NCBI RefSeq assembly: GCF_004376845.1
Contig: NZ_SNUW01000002.1
Span: forward strand, 372,001 to 436,000
Source of the DNA: Psychromonas algarum
GTDB taxonomy: Bacteria; Pseudomonadota; Gammaproteobacteria; Enterobacterales; Psychromonadaceae
DNA length: 64,000 bases
Direction: 5' to 3'
Positions 10,267 to 21,398 of the stretch are shown in pieces. A program made the position numbers and the translations under genes. The notes beneath the pieces were generated by a model that worked only from the letters and a program-made list of their open reading frames with translations, was not told the DNA's origin and made no database searches. Position 1 is the first letter of the stretch, and every line of letters begins with the position of its first letter.

Positions 10267-10804
10267 GATTACTGTCCTTAGTTTGTTTATTTTTTTGTTC
10301 ACGCTTTTCAGCCCAAAACAATGAATCGATAATAATCATTGCAGCGCCAATAAAAATGGCAATATCAGCAACATTAAAAGTTGGCCAGCGATAAAAGCCT
10401 AAGTCAAAATCTAAAAAGTCTACAACATAACCAAAGAGCAAACGGTCCATTACATTACCAATTGCACCAGATAATACTAAGGCATAAGCACAATTCATCC
10501 AACGCTGAGTTGCACTCGTGGTTTTCATTGAATACAAAAGATAAGCTGAGACAACAAAAGCAATCGCAGTAAATAAATACTTCTGCCAACCACCCGCATC
10601 ACCTAAGAAACTAAATGCAGCACCGTAATTACGTGCATAAGTAAAATTAAAAAATGATAGAACTTCATAGGATTGATGTAGTTCTAACATCTGCACTGTT
10701 AAATACTTAGTTAACTGATCAAGTATCAACATAGCAATACTTAACCATAACCAAGGTAAACCAGAAGCAAATTTAGTTTCTAGTTTGGTTAATTTTTCAG
10801 ACAT
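10259..10804 (-). CDS. lspA: Lipoprotein signal peptidase II
   Basis: LspA is the inner-membrane aspartyl protease that removes signal peptides from diacylated prolipoproteins such as BamD. The 181-aa product has four hydrophobic segments. The conserved blocks are DQLTKY, NYGAAFSFL, GNVMDRLLFGYVVDF and FNVADIAI. By alignment with the family the catalytic aspartates are Asp129 and Asp147. The N terminus is about 15 residues longer than in E. coli. It overlaps fkpB by eight bases and is separated from ileS by a good terminator, so it may have its own promoter. Confidence 0.95.
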   Translation of the reverse strand: MSEKLTKLETKFASGLPWLWLSIAMLILDQLTKYLTVQMLELHQSYEVLSFFNFTYARNYGAAFSFLGDAGGWQKYLFTAIAFVVSAYLLYSMKTTSATQRWMNCAYALVLSGAIGNVMDRLLFGYVVDFLDFDLGFYRWPTFNVADIAIFIGAAMIIIDSLFWAEKREQKNKQTKDSNHD

Positions 10805-10828
10805 AACATTCCCAGTAAAAATATTAAA

Positions 10829-10868
10829 AAAAACGCCTTAAATCATTTTCATAACTAAGGCGTTTTAT
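10829..10868 (-). terminator. Terminator between ileS and lspA
   Basis: The arms AAAACGCCTTA and TAAGGCGTTTT are perfect, and the minus strand ends in T8. It would stop ileS transcripts before lspA. This is unusual, since E. coli co-transcribes the two genes, and suggests attenuation or a separate lspA promoter. Confidence 0.8.
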
Positions 10869-10887
10869 ATATTTATCGCATTGCTAA

Positions 10888-13722
10888 TTACGCAAACTGA
10901 CGCGTTTCACCTTCACCGTCAACATTGGTAATACAACGTCCACACAGTTCAGGATGTTGCTCATTTTGCCCTACTTCTTCACGGTGATGCCAACAACGAT
11001 CACATTTAGCAGCTGCACTTTTTTGTACTAAAACAGATAAACCTTTCAACTCAGTTGCAATTGCTTCTGCAGGTGCTTCAGAGAATGGTTTAACCGTTGC
11101 TTGTGATGTAATTAATACAAAACGCAATTCATCTTCTAAAGTATTTAACAATGCACTAATTTCATCAGAAGCATATAAAGTCACTTCTGCTTCTAAACCA
11201 CCACCAATAATCGCTTCTTTACGTGCTAGCTCTAATGCTTTGTTCGCTTCTGCACGAATAGTGATAATTTGCGTCCATTTGTCGTTATCTAATGATTCGT
11301 TATCAGATAAACCAAATAAACCTTCGTACCATGTTTCAGTGAAAACAAATTCACTACGTTCACCTGGTAAACGCCCCCAAATTTCATCAGCAGTAAAGCT
11401 AAGGATTGGAGCAATTAAACGAACTAATGATTCAGCAATATGGTAAAGCGCAGTTTGACAACTCAAATGAGCATTACTGCCTGTTTTAGCTGTGTATTGG
11501 CGATCTTTAATAATATCTAAATAGAAGCTACCTAGGTCAATTGAACAGAAGTGCATTAGTTTTTGATAAACAACATGCATGTTGTAATTATCATAAGCTT
11601 CGATCACTTCATTTTGCATGGTTAATGCTTTAGCCACAATCCAACGATCTAACGCTACCATCTCTTCTGGAGCAACTAAATCAGTTTGTGGATCAAAACC
11701 ATTTAAATTCGATAACAAGAAACGCGATGTATTGCGAATACGGCGGTAGCTATCAGCACTACGGTTAAGGATTTCATCAGAAACTGTGATCTCACCTGTG
11801 TAGTCAGTTGATGCAACCCATAAACGCAGAATATCGGCACCTAAGTTATTCATCACTGTTTGTGGTGACATTACGTTGCCTAAAGACTTAGACATTTTTT
11901 TACCGTCACCATCCACTACAAAGCCGTGCGTTAACACTTCTTTATACGGTGCAACACCATTAATCGCAGTACCCGTTAATAGTGAAGATTGGAACCAACC
12001 ACGATGTTGATCAGAACCTTCTAAATACATATCAGCTTGTGCTTGTGAACCATCAGCTTGAGTATACTCATTACGTACAGCAACCACTGAAGCATGGGTT
12101 GTACCAGAATCAAACCAAACATCTAAAGTATCTGTTACTTTACGGTATTGTTCAGCTTCGAAACCTAAAATAGATTCTGGATCTAAATCAAACCAAGCCT
12201 GAATCCCTTCTTTTTCAATTTTTTGTGCGATTAACTCCATCATTTCTACAGAGTTTTCGTGTAATTCATCGGTTTCTTTATTCACAAATAAAGTAATTGG
12301 TACACCCCAAGTACGTTGGCGAGAAACACACCAATCAGGACGACCTTCAATCATTTTTTCAATGCGGTTTTGACCCCAGTTTGGGATCCATTTAACATCT
12401 TTAATCTCTTTTAATGCACTATCACGTAAACCTTTTTGATCCATTGAGATGAACCATTGTGGTGTTGCACGGAAGATAATAGGTGTTTTATGTCTCCAAC
12501 AATGTGGGTAACTGTGTTTAATATTAACGTGATTAATTAATGCATTACGCTCTGTTAACACTTCTAATACTTTATCGTTTGCTTTAAAAACATGTAAACC
12601 CGCAAAGAATTCAGTATCTTCACGAAATACACCGTTATCAGCAACCGGATTAGCCACTTCTAAATCGTATTTCAAACCTGCAGAGTAATCGTCTTGACCA
12701 TGTCCTGGCGCAGTATGAACACAACCTGTACCCGCATCAATAGTTACATGGTCAGCAACAATTGCTGGTACTTGTAATGCTAAGAATGGATGTTGGAATA
12801 ATTGTTTTTCTAACGCAGCTCCAGTTGTGATTGCCAGTACACTGAACTCTTCAATGTTGTAACGTGCCATACAATCAGCAACGAGATCTGTCGCTAAAAT
12901 TAAACGACGCTCACCCGCTTGTACTAATGAGTACTCAACTTTAGCTGCTAATGCGATTGCTCGGTTAGCTGGTAATGTCCAAGGCGTTGTTGTCCAGATA
13001 ACAGCTGAAATATTACCTTCACCAAAATCTGCACCTTGCTTGTCAAAACAAGCTAACACAGCATCAACATCGATCGCGTTAAATGCAACGTCAATCGCAG
13101 GAGATAATTTATCTTCGTATTCCACTTCAGCTTCTGCTAATGCAGAACCACAATCTGTACACCAATGAACAGGTTTTGAACCTTTATGAAGATGATCGTT
13201 TTTAATGATATTAGCTAATGCACGAACAATATTTGCTTCTGTTTCAAAGTTCATAGTTAGGTATGGGTTATCCCACTCTCCTAACACACCTAAACGTTTA
13301 AAGTCTTTACGTTGACCGTCAACTTGACGAGCAGCATATTCACGACATTTAACGCGGAATTCAGCAGCCGTTAATTTTTTACCCGGCTTGCCATGTTTTT
13401 GCTCAACTTTAAGCTCGATAGGTAAACCATGACAATCCCAACCAGGAATGTACGGTGCATCAAAATCAGATAATGTTTTAGATTTAATAATAATATCTTT
13501 AAGGATTTTATTAACTGAGTGACCAATATGAATATCACCATTTGCATAAGGAGGACCATCATGCAAAATGAATGTTTTTTTACCTTTTTTGGCAGCACGG
13601 ATCTTTCCGTAAAGATCTTGCTTGTACCAGTTTTTCAGCATGTTCGGTTCACGGTTAGCCAAGTTGGCACGCATCGGGAATCCAGTTTTTGGTAAATTTA
13701 ATGTACTTTTGTAATCACTCAT
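10888..13722 (-). CDS. ileS: Isoleucyl-tRNA synthetase
   Basis: Class Ia aminoacyl-tRNA synthetase that charges tRNA-Ile and edits misactivated valine. The 944-aa product carries the HIGH signature as [12 protein letters not shown] near residue 60, the CP1 editing domain ([16 protein letters not shown]), KMSKSLGN near residue 600 and a C-terminal zinc ribbon (CDRCWHH ... CGRC). Length and motif order match the bacterial IleS type with the zinc tail. It lies 26 bp downstream of ribF in the same direction. Confidence 0.97.
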   Translation of the reverse strand: MSDYKSTLNLPKTGFPMRANLANREPNMLKNWYKQDLYGKIRAAKKGKKTFILHDGPPYANGDIHIGHSVNKILKDIIIKSKTLSDFDAPYIPGWDCHGLPIELKVEQKHGKPGKKLTAAEFRVKCREYAARQVDGQRKDFKRLGVLGEWDNPYLTMNFETEANIVRALANIIKNDHLHKGSKPVHWCTDCGSALAEAEVEYEDKLSPAIDVAFNAIDVDAVLACFDKQGADFGEGNISAVIWTTTPWTLPANRAIALAAKVEYSLVQAGERRLILATDLVADCMARYNIEEFSVLAITTGAALEKQLFQHPFLALQVPAIVADHVTIDAGTGCVHTAPGHGQDDYSAGLKYDLEVANPVADNGVFREDTEFFAGLHVFKANDKVLEVLTERNALINHVNIKHSYPHCWRHKTPIIFRATPQWFISMDQKGLRDSALKEIKDVKWIPNWGQNRIEKMIEGRPDWCVSRQRTWGVPITLFVNKETDELHENSVEMMELIAQKIEKEGIQAWFDLDPESILGFEAEQYRKVTDTLDVWFDSGTTHASVVAVRNEYTQADGSQAQADMYLEGSDQHRGWFQSSLLTGTAINGVAPYKEVLTHGFVVDGDGKKMSKSLGNVMSPQTVMNNLGADILRLWVASTDYTGEITVSDEILNRSADSYRRIRNTSRFLLSNLNGFDPQTDLVAPEEMVALDRWIVAKALTMQNEVIEAYDNYNMHVVYQKLMHFCSIDLGSFYLDIIKDRQYTAKTGSNAHLSCQTALYHIAESLVRLIAPILSFTADEIWGRLPGERSEFVFTETWYEGLFGLSDNESLDNDKWTQIITIRAEANKALELARKEAIIGGGLEAEVTLYASDEISALLNTLEDELRFVLITSQATVKPFSEAPAEAIATELKGLSVLVQKSAAAKCDRCWHHREEVGQNEQHPELCGRCITNVDGEGETRQFA

Positions 13723-13748
13723 CAGTTTTTATTCCATCTAACGATTTA

Positions 13749-14678
13749 TTAATTAAGCAGGTGCCATTCTCTAGCTTGCTGAATATCTTTATCAATTTGT
13801 ATTTTTAGTTCTGCAAATGAATCAAAACGAACTTCATCGCGCAATTTTTGTTCTAATAAAACTTCAAGTTGAATACCATATAGGTCACCTTGAAAATCAA
13901 ATATATGCACTTCTAACTGTTGTCTTTCACCCTGTACTGTCGGGCGACGACCAATATTAGCAACACCATGATAAACCTTATCATCAATGCCTAATACTGA
14001 GACCACGAAAACACCTGAAACAGGCGATACGCGGCGTTTTAAAAATAAATTAGCCGTTGGCACACCTATAGTACGCCCTAATTTTCGACCATGTCCAACA
14101 CGCCCAGCGATACTGTATTTTCTACCCAGCATCTGTTCCGCTTGTTGCAATTGACCTTTTGCCAAGGCATTACGAATACGGGTACTGCTAACTCGAGATG
14201 CATCCTGTGACAGACTTTTTGTGTCTACCACTTCAAACCCATATTTTTTGCCAGCTTCTTGTAATAAAGCAAAATCACCTAAGCGTTGATAACCAAAATG
14301 AAAATCATCACCAACGACTAAGAATTTTACATTCAGCTTATTAATCAATAACTGTTCAATAAATTGTTCTGCACTGAGGTTCGCAAATTCATGTGTGAAA
14401 GAGACACACAATAATCGGTCTAAATGTAATTTATCAAGCTGCACAAACTTATCACGTAAACGACTTAAACGAGCAGGTGCATTATTACCTGAAAATAACT
14501 CTGCCGGCTGTGGTTCAAATGTCATCACAGTTGCAGGTACTTGTAAACGCTTCGCTTCTTTCAGTAAGCGCGATAAAACCGCATGGTGGCCAAGATGAAT
14601 ACCATCAAAGTTACCTATGCTTAAAACACAACCTTGTTGTTGCTGTTGTAGATTGTGAATTCCGCGTATTAATTCCAT
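13749..14678 (-). CDS. ribF: Bifunctional riboflavin kinase / FAD synthetase
   Basis: RibF converts riboflavin to FMN and then FAD. The N-terminal adenylyltransferase domain shows GNFDGIHLGHHAVL and the SSTRIRNAL motif. The C-terminal kinase domain shows GRTIGVPTANLFL, GVFVVSVLG and RRPTVQ...LEVHIFDF. At 309 aa it has the usual bacterial length. It sits between murJ and ileS on the same strand, the order found in E. coli. Confidence 0.95.
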   Translation of the reverse strand: MELIRGIHNLQQQQQGCVLSIGNFDGIHLGHHAVLSRLLKEAKRLQVPATVMTFEPQPAELFSGNNAPARLSRLRDKFVQLDKLHLDRLLCVSFTHEFANLSAEQFIEQLLINKLNVKFLVVGDDFHFGYQRLGDFALLQEAGKKYGFEVVDTKSLSQDASRVSSTRIRNALAKGQLQQAEQMLGRKYSIAGRVGHGRKLGRTIGVPTANLFLKRRVSPVSGVFVVSVLGIDDKVYHGVANIGRRPTVQGERQQLEVHIFDFQGDLYGIQLEVLLEQKLRDEVRFDSFAELKIQIDKDIQQAREWHLLN

Positions 14679-14720
14679 GATAATATCTTAATTAGCTAAC
14701 CAATTGAGCATTGAAAATGC

Positions 14721-14763
14721 AAAAAAGCCGATTATATATTAAGGCAACAAAGTAATCAGCTTT
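14721..14763 (-). terminator. Terminator after murJ
   Basis: Minus strand: AAAGCTGATTA pairs with TAATCGGCTTT (one G-U pair) across an 18-nt loop and runs into T6. It lies between murJ and ribF. Confidence 0.65.
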
Positions 14764-14781
14764 CATTTTCGAGATTTCCTA

Positions 14782-16347
14782 TTAATTCTCTTTATTAACT
14801 TGAAAATGATGCACGCGTAAGCCAAAAATAAAATTACTTATTAAATACACTAAAACACCACCTAAAATAAGCGAAAATAAGTGCGCTGCTGCTTCTAATA
14901 AAGTATAGGTAGCCCACATGTCTAAGGTCGGAGTCATTACAAATAATCCACCCGCCATGACTAATCCAGAAAAGACAATACGAGAGAAAACAGCAATACT
15001 TTGTGGCTGCAGTTTGTAAACGCCACTTTTATACAAACCAAACCATAACAACCCTGCATTTAAAGTTGCAGAAATAGAGGTCGCAATTGCCAAGCCAACA
15101 TAACCAAACGGAATAGCAAAAATAATATTTAATACCATGTTACTAAGCATGGCAATAATACCAAATTTAACAGGGGTTCTAGTATCTTGACGAGAGTAAT
15201 AACCAGGCGCTAGTACCTTAACTAACATAAAGCTCAGTAAACCACTGCCATAAGCCCATAAACTCATTGCTGACATGCTGACATCTTGCATATCAAATTC
15301 ACCACGCATAAATAAAACACGCAACATAGGTTCAGCTAAAACAATCAAGCCTAACATTGCAGGAAAACCTAAAAATAAAACAGTACGGATCCCCCAGTCT
15401 AAAGTTTTCGTAAACCCTAACGGTGATTTACTCACATGAGAAGAGGACAAGCTTGGTAAAATAACCGTCGCTATCGCAATACCAAATAAACCCAATGGAA
15501 ATTCTAATAAACGATCAGAATAATATAACCAACTGATAGAGCCCGTTTGTAAAAAACTTGCAATAAAGGTATCTAACAATAAATTAATTTGACTAACAGA
15601 CACACCGAATAACGCAGGGATCATCAAAGTACGAATTTTAACAACACCCGGGTGATGCCATTGCCAACTTGGCTTAACTAATAATTTTTCTTTTTTCAAA
15701 AATGGAATTTGAAATAAAAACTGAATAAGCCCACCAATAAACACACCGATTGCTAAACCAATTTCTGGTTGAGCAAGGTGCGGTGAAACAAACACGGCAC
15801 AAGTAATAATGGCAACATTTAAAAATACAGGCGTAAATGCAGCAACAGCAAACTTACCTAATGTGTTGAGGATTGCTCCCGATAAAGCCGTAAAAGTAAT
15901 AAACCATAAATAAGGGAAAGTGATTTTTAGCATTTCCGATGCAAGTTCAAACTTATAAGCATCTGGACCGCCGTTCCACCATTCTAAAAACCAACCAAAA
16001 CCAAATAAAGCAGTGATCACCGAAGAGCCTACAACACCTAAAATGGTGATAATGGTAATGATTGTCCCCAAGGTCCCTGAAACAGCAGAAATTAACTCTT
16101 TTACTTTATCGCGTGATTGTGTTTTTTCATATTCTGTTAATACAGGCACAAAAGCTTGAGCAAAAGCTCCTTCGGCAAATAAACGACGTAAAAAATTAGG
16201 AATTTTATTTGCGAAGAAAAATAAATCTGCAGCAGCCCCCGCTCCCATTAAATTTGCAATGACAATATCACGCGCCAAACCTAATACACGTGATATTAAA
16301 GTCATAGAACTGACGATCATGCCTGATTTTATTAGTTTTTTACTCAC
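14782..16347 (-). CDS. murJ: Lipid II flippase MurJ
   Basis: MurJ moves lipid II across the inner membrane for peptidoglycan synthesis (MOP exporter superfamily). The 521-aa product is almost entirely membrane helices. Family blocks are SRVLGLARDIVIA, FFFANKIPNFLRRLFAEGAF and FAQAFVPVLTEY, with conserved arginines in the N-terminal lobe, and SDRLLEFPLGLFGIAIATVILP further on. It is the first gene of the minus-strand run after the divergent rpsT and is followed by a probable terminator. Confidence 0.95.
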   Translation of the reverse strand: MSKKLIKSGMIVSSMTLISRVLGLARDIVIANLMGAGAAADLFFFANKIPNFLRRLFAEGAFAQAFVPVLTEYEKTQSRDKVKELISAVSGTLGTIITIITILGVVGSSVITALFGFGWFLEWWNGGPDAYKFELASEMLKITFPYLWFITFTALSGAILNTLGKFAVAAFTPVFLNVAIITCAVFVSPHLAQPEIGLAIGVFIGGLIQFLFQIPFLKKEKLLVKPSWQWHHPGVVKIRTLMIPALFGVSVSQINLLLDTFIASFLQTGSISWLYYSDRLLEFPLGLFGIAIATVILPSLSSSHVSKSPLGFTKTLDWGIRTVLFLGFPAMLGLIVLAEPMLRVLFMRGEFDMQDVSMSAMSLWAYGSGLLSFMLVKVLAPGYYSRQDTRTPVKFGIIAMLSNMVLNIIFAIPFGYVGLAIATSISATLNAGLLWFGLYKSGVYKLQPQSIAVFSRIVFSGLVMAGGLFVMTPTLDMWATYTLLEAAAHLFSLILGGVLVYLISNFIFGLRVHHFQVNKEN

Positions 16348-16587
16348 TGTTGGTTCCCTAGAAGTAACAATTTAATCCACCACATAAGACCACTCAACTT
16401 ATTCATAATTGATAATTAGGACGATAAAATACACTTTTTAGTTAAATTTAATAGGTTTAACTGGTGTGATATCTAAGAAACATACGACACTGCGTTTGCA
16501 TCTGTAATGGGTTGAGTATAAAATGCGCGCAGTTTAACCATCCACCTGGTTCAATACCAGTTTTTTAATTGGTTAATAAGAAACCAT
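16348..16587. other. Divergent murJ/rpsT upstream region
   Basis: About 240 bp of AT-rich sequence between the murJ start (minus) and the rpsT promoter (plus). It should carry the murJ promoter; no clear consensus boxes were identified for it. Confidence 0.5.
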
Positions 16588-16616
16588 TTGACAATATACG
16601 TGTTACAGGGCATATT
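16588..16616 (+). promoter_or_regulatory. Sigma-70 promoter of rpsT
   Basis: A perfect -35 TTGACA, a 17-bp spacer and a -10 CATATT lie 50 bp upstream of the rpsT start. The predicted 5' leader is about 40 nt and contains the strong TTAGGAG ribosome-binding site at 16651-16657. Confidence 0.7.
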
Positions 16617-16665
16617 CCACGACCTTTGATTATCCCTTGTTATACAGAATTTAGGAGTTAAGGTC

Positions 16666-16926
16666 TTGGCTAATATCAAGTCTGCTAAAAAACGTGCTTT
16701 ATTATCTGAAAAAAGCCGTAAACATAATGCAAGTCGTCGTACAATGATGCGTACTTTCATCAAGAAAGTTGTTGTTGCTATCGAAGCTGCTGACAAAGAA
16801 CTAGCATCAGCTGAGTTCATTAAATTACAATCAGTTTTAGATGCTTACGCAACTAAAGGCCTGATCAGCAAAAACATGGCAGCTCGTAAGAAAAGCCGTC
16901 TTTCTGCTAAAATTAAAGCGCTTTAA
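16666..16926 (+). CDS. rpsT: 30S ribosomal protein S20
   Basis: S20 is a primary 16S rRNA-binding protein of the small subunit. The 86-aa product is highly basic and helical ([20 protein letters not shown] ...) and matches the family in length and sequence. It starts with TTG, not ATG; the E. coli rpsT start is also UUG, where the weak start is part of S20 autoregulation, so the feature seems conserved. TTAGGAG lies eight bases upstream, a -35/-10 pair 50 bp upstream and a clear terminator just downstream, so the gene is monocistronic. Confidence 0.96.
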   Translation: MANIKSAKKRALLSEKSRKHNASRRTMMRTFIKKVVVAIEAADKELASAEFIKLQSVLDAYATKGLISKNMAARKKSRLSAKIKAL

Positions 16927-16962
16927 TTCTTATTTAAGAATTAGCTTTTTAATCAGCTTAAT

Positions 16963-16990
16963 AAAAAACCGACTTAGTGTCGGTTTTTTT
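16963..16990 (+). terminator. rpsT terminator
   Basis: AAAAAACCGAC-ttagt-GTCGGTTTTTTT is a perfect stem with a T7-8 tract, 37 bp after the stop. The A run on the other side lets it act also on the convergent unknown gene at 17067. Confidence 0.9.
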
Positions 16991-17066
16991 ATATCTAAAA
17001 TTTACTATTAAAAAGAAAAGTGACTTAAATAATCTCATTTCAGAATAATAGTGACTGTGATTGCTA

Positions 17067-17327
17067 TTAAATACCCATCCCCGATAATGCATTCATTAAA
17101 TCTTTTATTACTTTTCCTACAACCGGGTTTGTTTCTTCTAAGAGTAATAATTGTTCGGATATTTTTTTATCTCTAATTAATTGTGCAGGATCTCTAGACT
17201 GAATAGCAAGCTGTAATTGATCATGCACTTTTTGTAATTCTCCGGCTGTGCATTCATCTGCAATAACACCATCGGCTAATATATCTGATAATTTATCAAA
17301 TTCGGATTGTACTTGTTTAATCGGCAT
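17067..17327 (-). CDS. Hypothetical protein, small helical
   Basis: I do not recognise this 86-aa protein. It is acidic to neutral and predicted all-helical (MPIKQVQSEFDKLSDILADG ... KVIKDLMNALSGMGI), with no membrane segment or signal. ATG 17327 has GAGG five bases upstream and is better than the GTG two codons earlier. It lies just downstream of another small gene on the same strand and may share its transcript. The clean ribosome-binding site and length make a real gene likely. Confidence 0.65.
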   Translation of the reverse strand: MPIKQVQSEFDKLSDILADGVIADECTAGELQKVHDQLQLAIQSRDPAQLIRDKKISEQLLLLEETNPVVGKVIKDLMNALSGMGI

Positions 17328-17375
17328 ACACACCTCACTCTTCTGTAATTTATAAATTATGTTTTTATTGTAGCA

Positions 17376-17603
17376 TCAGTCTGTTACGGTCAACTTCAAA
17401 AAGCGATCAATAAAACGTGTGAATATTAAAAAGAAGATCACAAATACCACACTGAGTGCTATTAAGCCTATTTTGAACCACGTTTCATGCTCATAAGTTT
17501 GAAGAAATAAGCTAGAAATATAAATAGCAAATAACCAATATAAAATACGTAATAAATAAGACCAAATAGGGTAACTCTTATCTGTTAACCATAACCTTGC
17601 CAT
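17376..17603 (-). CDS. Hypothetical small membrane protein
   Basis: A 75-aa protein with two hydrophobic segments (about residues 14-34 and 44-62) separated by a short polar loop, and a basic end FIDRFLKLTVTD. I do not recognise a family. It sits 47 bp downstream of epmA and upstream of the small helical gene, all on the minus strand, so the three may form one operon. Function unknown. Confidence 0.6.
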   Translation of the reverse strand: MARLWLTDKSYPIWSYLLRILYWLFAIYISSLFLQTYEHETWFKIGLIALSVVFVIFFLIFTRFIDRFLKLTVTD

Positions 17604-17650
17604 TTTTATCTTCTCTCTTTTGTTGTCGATATCATCTTTTAGGAATTATT

Positions 17651-18631
17651 TTACGCATTATCGATATTAAAACTTAATACATCATCAATATGTGGCTGTT
17701 GACTACAAAGCATGAGTAATCTGTCTAATCCCAAAGCCACTCCTGCGCAATTTGGTAAATGATCTAAACAAGTAACAAAACGTTGATCAATTGGCATTTC
17801 AGCTAATCCCATTTGTTGACGTAATTGATTGTCAGCTTGAAAACGTTTTAACTGCTCTGCGCTGCTATTAAGTTCATAAAATCCATTGGCTAGCTCAACA
17901 CTTTTATAATACACCTCAAAACGATCTGCCACTCTAGGATCTTGTTTGTTTATTCTCGCAAGCGCTGCTTGTGAAGCAGGAAAATCATAAACAAAATACG
18001 GTACGTCTTGGCCTATTTTTGATTCAATAGCCACACAAAATAATAGCTGCAAAATAGTATCTTTATCGGTTTCATTATCCAGTACATCACCTAATGCGAG
18101 GTGTGCTCCAGCTAACTTCAATTGTGCAACTGTAGCAGTTAACGGATCAACTTGTAGGTGTGCTAAAAAAGCGGCTTGGTAAGTACAACGTACTGGTGTT
18201 TCACACTTTAAAAGTGACTTTAATAAATCAGCCATTTCATCCATTAATTGATGATGGTCAAAATCAACACGATACCATTCTAATAACGAGAACTCAGGAT
18301 TATGGAAACGTCCAGATTCTTCATTACGATACACTTTTGATATTTGATAAATACAGCCACTGCCCGCAGCTAATAAACGCTTCATATGAAATTCAGGTGA
18401 AGTTTGTAAATACAATGCAACCGCACCATCAACTAGCGGTTTATCACTAATATTACGGCCAACAAACTGAGTTTTAAAACAATGTAAATGTACATCTGTC
18501 ACAGCAGCTTGGCTTAAAGAGGGTGTTTCAACTTCTAATACTTGGCGCTGGTTAAAAAAGTCTCTAATTGTTTTTAGCATGGCTGCACGCGCATGTAATT
18601 GTGCTAATGAAGCATTCGGTAGCCAATTCAT
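17651..18631 (-). CDS. epmA: EF-P beta-lysylation ligase EpmA
   Basis: EpmA (PoxA/GenX) is a truncated class II lysyl-tRNA synthetase homologue without an anticodon domain. It attaches beta-lysine to EF-P Lys34. The 326-aa product has class II motif 2 ([21 protein letters not shown]), the substrate-pocket segment [10 protein letters not shown] and motif 3 ([12 protein letters not shown]). Length matches E. coli EpmA (325). It is divergent from frdABCD, as in E. coli, and both efp and epmB lie 4 kb away. Confidence 0.94.
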   Translation of the reverse strand: MNWLPNASLAQLHARAAMLKTIRDFFNQRQVLEVETPSLSQAAVTDVHLHCFKTQFVGRNISDKPLVDGAVALYLQTSPEFHMKRLLAAGSGCIYQISKVYRNEESGRFHNPEFSLLEWYRVDFDHHQLMDEMADLLKSLLKCETPVRCTYQAAFLAHLQVDPLTATVAQLKLAGAHLALGDVLDNETDKDTILQLLFCVAIESKIGQDVPYFVYDFPASQAALARINKQDPRVADRFEVYYKSVELANGFYELNSSAEQLKRFQADNQLRQQMGLAEMPIDQRFVTCLDHLPNCAGVALGLDRLLMLCSQQPHIDDVLSFNIDNA

Positions 18632-18822
18632 TGAATATCCTTTATTAAACTTTAATTAATTTCTCTACTTATTAAATTCAGTCTTTATTTAATAGATAAA
18701 TACACATTAAAAATTATTATTACAATCTGTATTTACTGGTTCTATGCTTGTTTGGGTCAATGTTTTTTACATTTTAACTGATAGACTAAATTGAAAGTGA
18801 ATTTACCATTTTATGGGAAAAT

Positions 18823-20595
18823 ATGATGCAAATAATAAAAACAGATGTTGCCATTATTGGTGCGGGTGGTTCAGGTCTAAGAGCTGCTATAGAAATTGCT
18901 GAAAATCATCCACAACTTGATATCGCCCTTATCTCCAAAGTTTATCCAATGCGTAGTCACACTGTTGCCGCAGAAGGCGGCGCGGCTGGCGTAGCACAAG
19001 ATAATGATTCCCTCGAAGATCATTTTAACGATACCGTTGCTGGCGGAGATTGGCTATGCGAACAAGATGTAGTGGAATACTTTGTTAATAATGCTGCAAA
19101 ACAACTTACCCAGTTAGAACATTGGGGATGCCCTTGGAGCCGTAAAGATGACGGCAGTATCAATGTACGTGCTTTTGGTGGTATGAAAATAGAGCGCACA
19201 TGGTTTGCCGCTGATAAAAGTGGATTTCATATTCTACACACGCTTTTCCAAACATCACTTCAACATCCCAAAATAACACGTTTTGATGAGCATTTTTGCC
19301 TAGATTTAATTGTTGAAGATGAAAAAATTCAAGGAGTTGTGATCCTTGATATTGCCGAAGGTGAAGCCAAATTAATTCAAGCAAAATCAGTGATCATGGC
19401 TACCGGAGGTGCTGCTCGCGTATATACCTATAATACCAATGGCGGTATCGTAACGGGTGACGGTATGTCCTTAGCTTATCGTCATGGTGTCGCGTTAAGA
19501 GATATGGAGTTTGTACAATACCATCCAACAGGATTACCTGGTTCTGGAATATTAATGACTGAAGGTTGTCGAGGTGAAGGTGGTGTTTTAACCAATAAAC
19601 AAGGTTATCGCTATTTACAAGACTATGGTCTTGGCCCTGAAACAGCAATCGGCTCCCCTAAAAACAAACATATGGAATTAGGACCTCGTGACAAACTTAG
19701 TCAATGTTTTTGGCAAGAACAGCAAAAAGGTAATGTAATCACTGGCGAGCGAGGTGATTACGTGAATCTCGATTTACGTCATCTAGGTGAAGCAAAAATA
19801 AATGAGCGTTTACCTTTTATACGCGAACTTGCTAAAGCTTATGTTGGAGTGGATCCTGTACACGCCCCTATTCCCGTTCGCCCAACAGTACATTACACCA
19901 TGGGTGGCATTGCAACTGATGCAAAAACAGCGACTAGTTTGGCGGGATTATACGCCATTGGTGAATGTGCATCTGTCGGTTTACATGGTGCAAATCGTTT
20001 AGGCTCTAATTCATTAACTGAGTTAGCCGTTTTTGGACAACTTGCAGGTCAACAAGCTGCACAATACGCTGAAAATACAAAACACCAAAAAATCACACCA
20101 TTACGTAAACAAGCAGAACAAATCATTGCTAAAACGGAAGCGCTTTTAAATAGTAATGGTACTGAAAAAATGGCCGATATACGTCAACAAATGGGGGACT
20201 GTATGGAAGCAGGTGTAGGTATCTACCGCACTCAAGAATCAATGCAAAAAACCATTGATACGTTAGCAGAGTTAAAACAACGTTATAAAAATATCCAAAT
20301 AAATGATAAATCCAGTGTATTTAATACCGAACTTTTATATGCCATTGAATTAGGTTATTTATTAGATACCGCAGAAGCCATGGCTCATAGTGCAATTTTG
20401 CGTAAAGAGTCTCGAGGTTCACATCAACGCATTGATGGTTTTGAAGAGCGTGATGATATTAATTACCTAAAACACTCATTAGCTTATTATCAAGCAGATA
20501 GTGCTCCAATAATTAAATACTCAGATGTCACCATCACTAAAAGCCAACCTGCAGAACGTGTTTACGGTGCAGCTTCTGAAGCGAAGGAGAAATAA
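18823..20595 (+). CDS. frdA: Fumarate reductase flavoprotein subunit
   Basis: FrdA is the catalytic subunit of quinol:fumarate reductase in anaerobic respiration, located on the cytoplasmic side of the inner membrane. The 590-aa product shows the FAD dinucleotide fold ([12 protein letters not shown]), the covalent flavin site SHTVAAEGG with His46, and the active-site block [14 protein letters not shown]. It opens frdABCD, with frdB two bases downstream. The 191-bp upstream region is AT-rich; no good FNR box (TTGAT-N4-ATCAA) was found. Four separate subunits with two membrane anchors identify Frd rather than succinate dehydrogenase. Confidence 0.95.
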   Translation: MMQIIKTDVAIIGAGGSGLRAAIEIAENHPQLDIALISKVYPMRSHTVAAEGGAAGVAQDNDSLEDHFNDTVAGGDWLCEQDVVEYFVNNAAKQLTQLEHWGCPWSRKDDGSINVRAFGGMKIERTWFAADKSGFHILHTLFQTSLQHPKITRFDEHFCLDLIVEDEKIQGVVILDIAEGEAKLIQAKSVIMATGGAARVYTYNTNGGIVTGDGMSLAYRHGVALRDMEFVQYHPTGLPGSGILMTEGCRGEGGVLTNKQGYRYLQDYGLGPETAIGSPKNKHMELGPRDKLSQCFWQEQQKGNVITGERGDYVNLDLRHLGEAKINERLPFIRELAKAYVGVDPVHAPIPVRPTVHYTMGGIATDAKTATSLAGLYAIGECASVGLHGANRLGSNSLTELAVFGQLAGQQAAQYAENTKHQKITPLRKQAEQIIAKTEALLNSNGTEKMADIRQQMGDCMEAGVGIYRTQESMQKTIDTLAELKQRYKNIQINDKSSVFNTELLYAIELGYLLDTAEAMAHSAILRKESRGSHQRIDGFEERDDINYLKHSLAYYQADSAPIIKYSDVTITKSQPAERVYGAASEAKEK

Positions 20596-20597
20596 TC

Positions 20598-21356
20598 ATG
20601 TCGCAAGCAATAAACATGACTGATGAAATTATCGAAATAGAAATTCTTCGCTATCGCCCAGAGCAAGATGAAAAACCATTCCCGCAAGTTTTTGAAATTC
20701 CTTACACTCCAGACCTATCCATTTTAGAAGCATTGCAATACATTAAAGATCATCTTGATAGCACAATAAGCTTCCGCTGGTCATGCAGAATGGCGATTTG
20801 TGGTAGCTGTGGTTTGATGGTAAATGGCGCGCCAAAATTGGGCTGTAAAGCTTTCTTACGAGACTATTATCCTAAAAAAGTAAAACTTGAGGCTCTTGCT
20901 AACTTCCCCATTGAACGAGATCTTGTGGTGGTGATGGATGACTTTATTAAAAAACTAGAAGAAGTTAAAGCCTACCTTATCCCAGAAGTAAAAAATAAAC
21001 CTTTATCTGATGGACCTTATCAACAAACACCCGAACAGCTAGAGAAATACAGACAATTTTCAATGTGTATTAACTGTGGATTATGTTATTCCGCTTGTCC
21101 GCAATACGCTTTAGACAATAAATTTATCGGTCCAGCAGCATTAACATTATTAGCGCGTTATAACCGAGATGGTCGTGACGCAGGTACCGCTGAACGCATG
21201 AAAATAGTCAATCAAGAAGAAGGTGTTTGGGGTTGTACTTTTGTCGGTTATTGCTCAGTGGTTTGCCCTAAAGGTGTTGATCCTGCGGCAGCAATACAAT
21301 TATTAAAAGTTGAAAGCAGCAAAGATTACCTGATTGGCATGTTCAAACCAGAATAA
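20598..21356 (+). CDS. frdB: Fumarate reductase iron-sulfur subunit
   Basis: FrdB carries electrons from the membrane quinol to FrdA. The 252-aa product has the plant-type [2Fe-2S] cluster segment ([16 protein letters not shown] ... CKAF). The two C-terminal cysteine groups [12 protein letters not shown] and [17 protein letters not shown] ligate the [4Fe-4S] and [3Fe-4S] centres. It sits two bases after frdA, with the ribosome-binding site GGAG inside the frdA end. Confidence 0.95.
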   Translation: MSQAINMTDEIIEIEILRYRPEQDEKPFPQVFEIPYTPDLSILEALQYIKDHLDSTISFRWSCRMAICGSCGLMVNGAPKLGCKAFLRDYYPKKVKLEALANFPIERDLVVVMDDFIKKLEEVKAYLIPEVKNKPLSDGPYQQTPEQLEKYRQFSMCINCGLCYSACPQYALDNKFIGPAALTLLARYNRDGRDAGTAERMKIVNQEEGVWGCTFVGYCSVVCPKGVDPAAAIQLLKVESSKDYLIGMFKPE

Positions 21357-21398
21357 ACGATAGTTAAAAATAATAGGAAAATAAAGAAGGACAACAGC

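Noticed and set aside
16551-16820. 89-aa minus-strand frame across the rpsT start
   Set aside because: Antisense shadow of rpsT and its promoter; composition follows the opposite strand.
18632-18822. FNR box before frdA
   Set aside because: The segment TTGGGTCAATGTT has only weak half-site similarity to TTGAT-N4-ATCAA.
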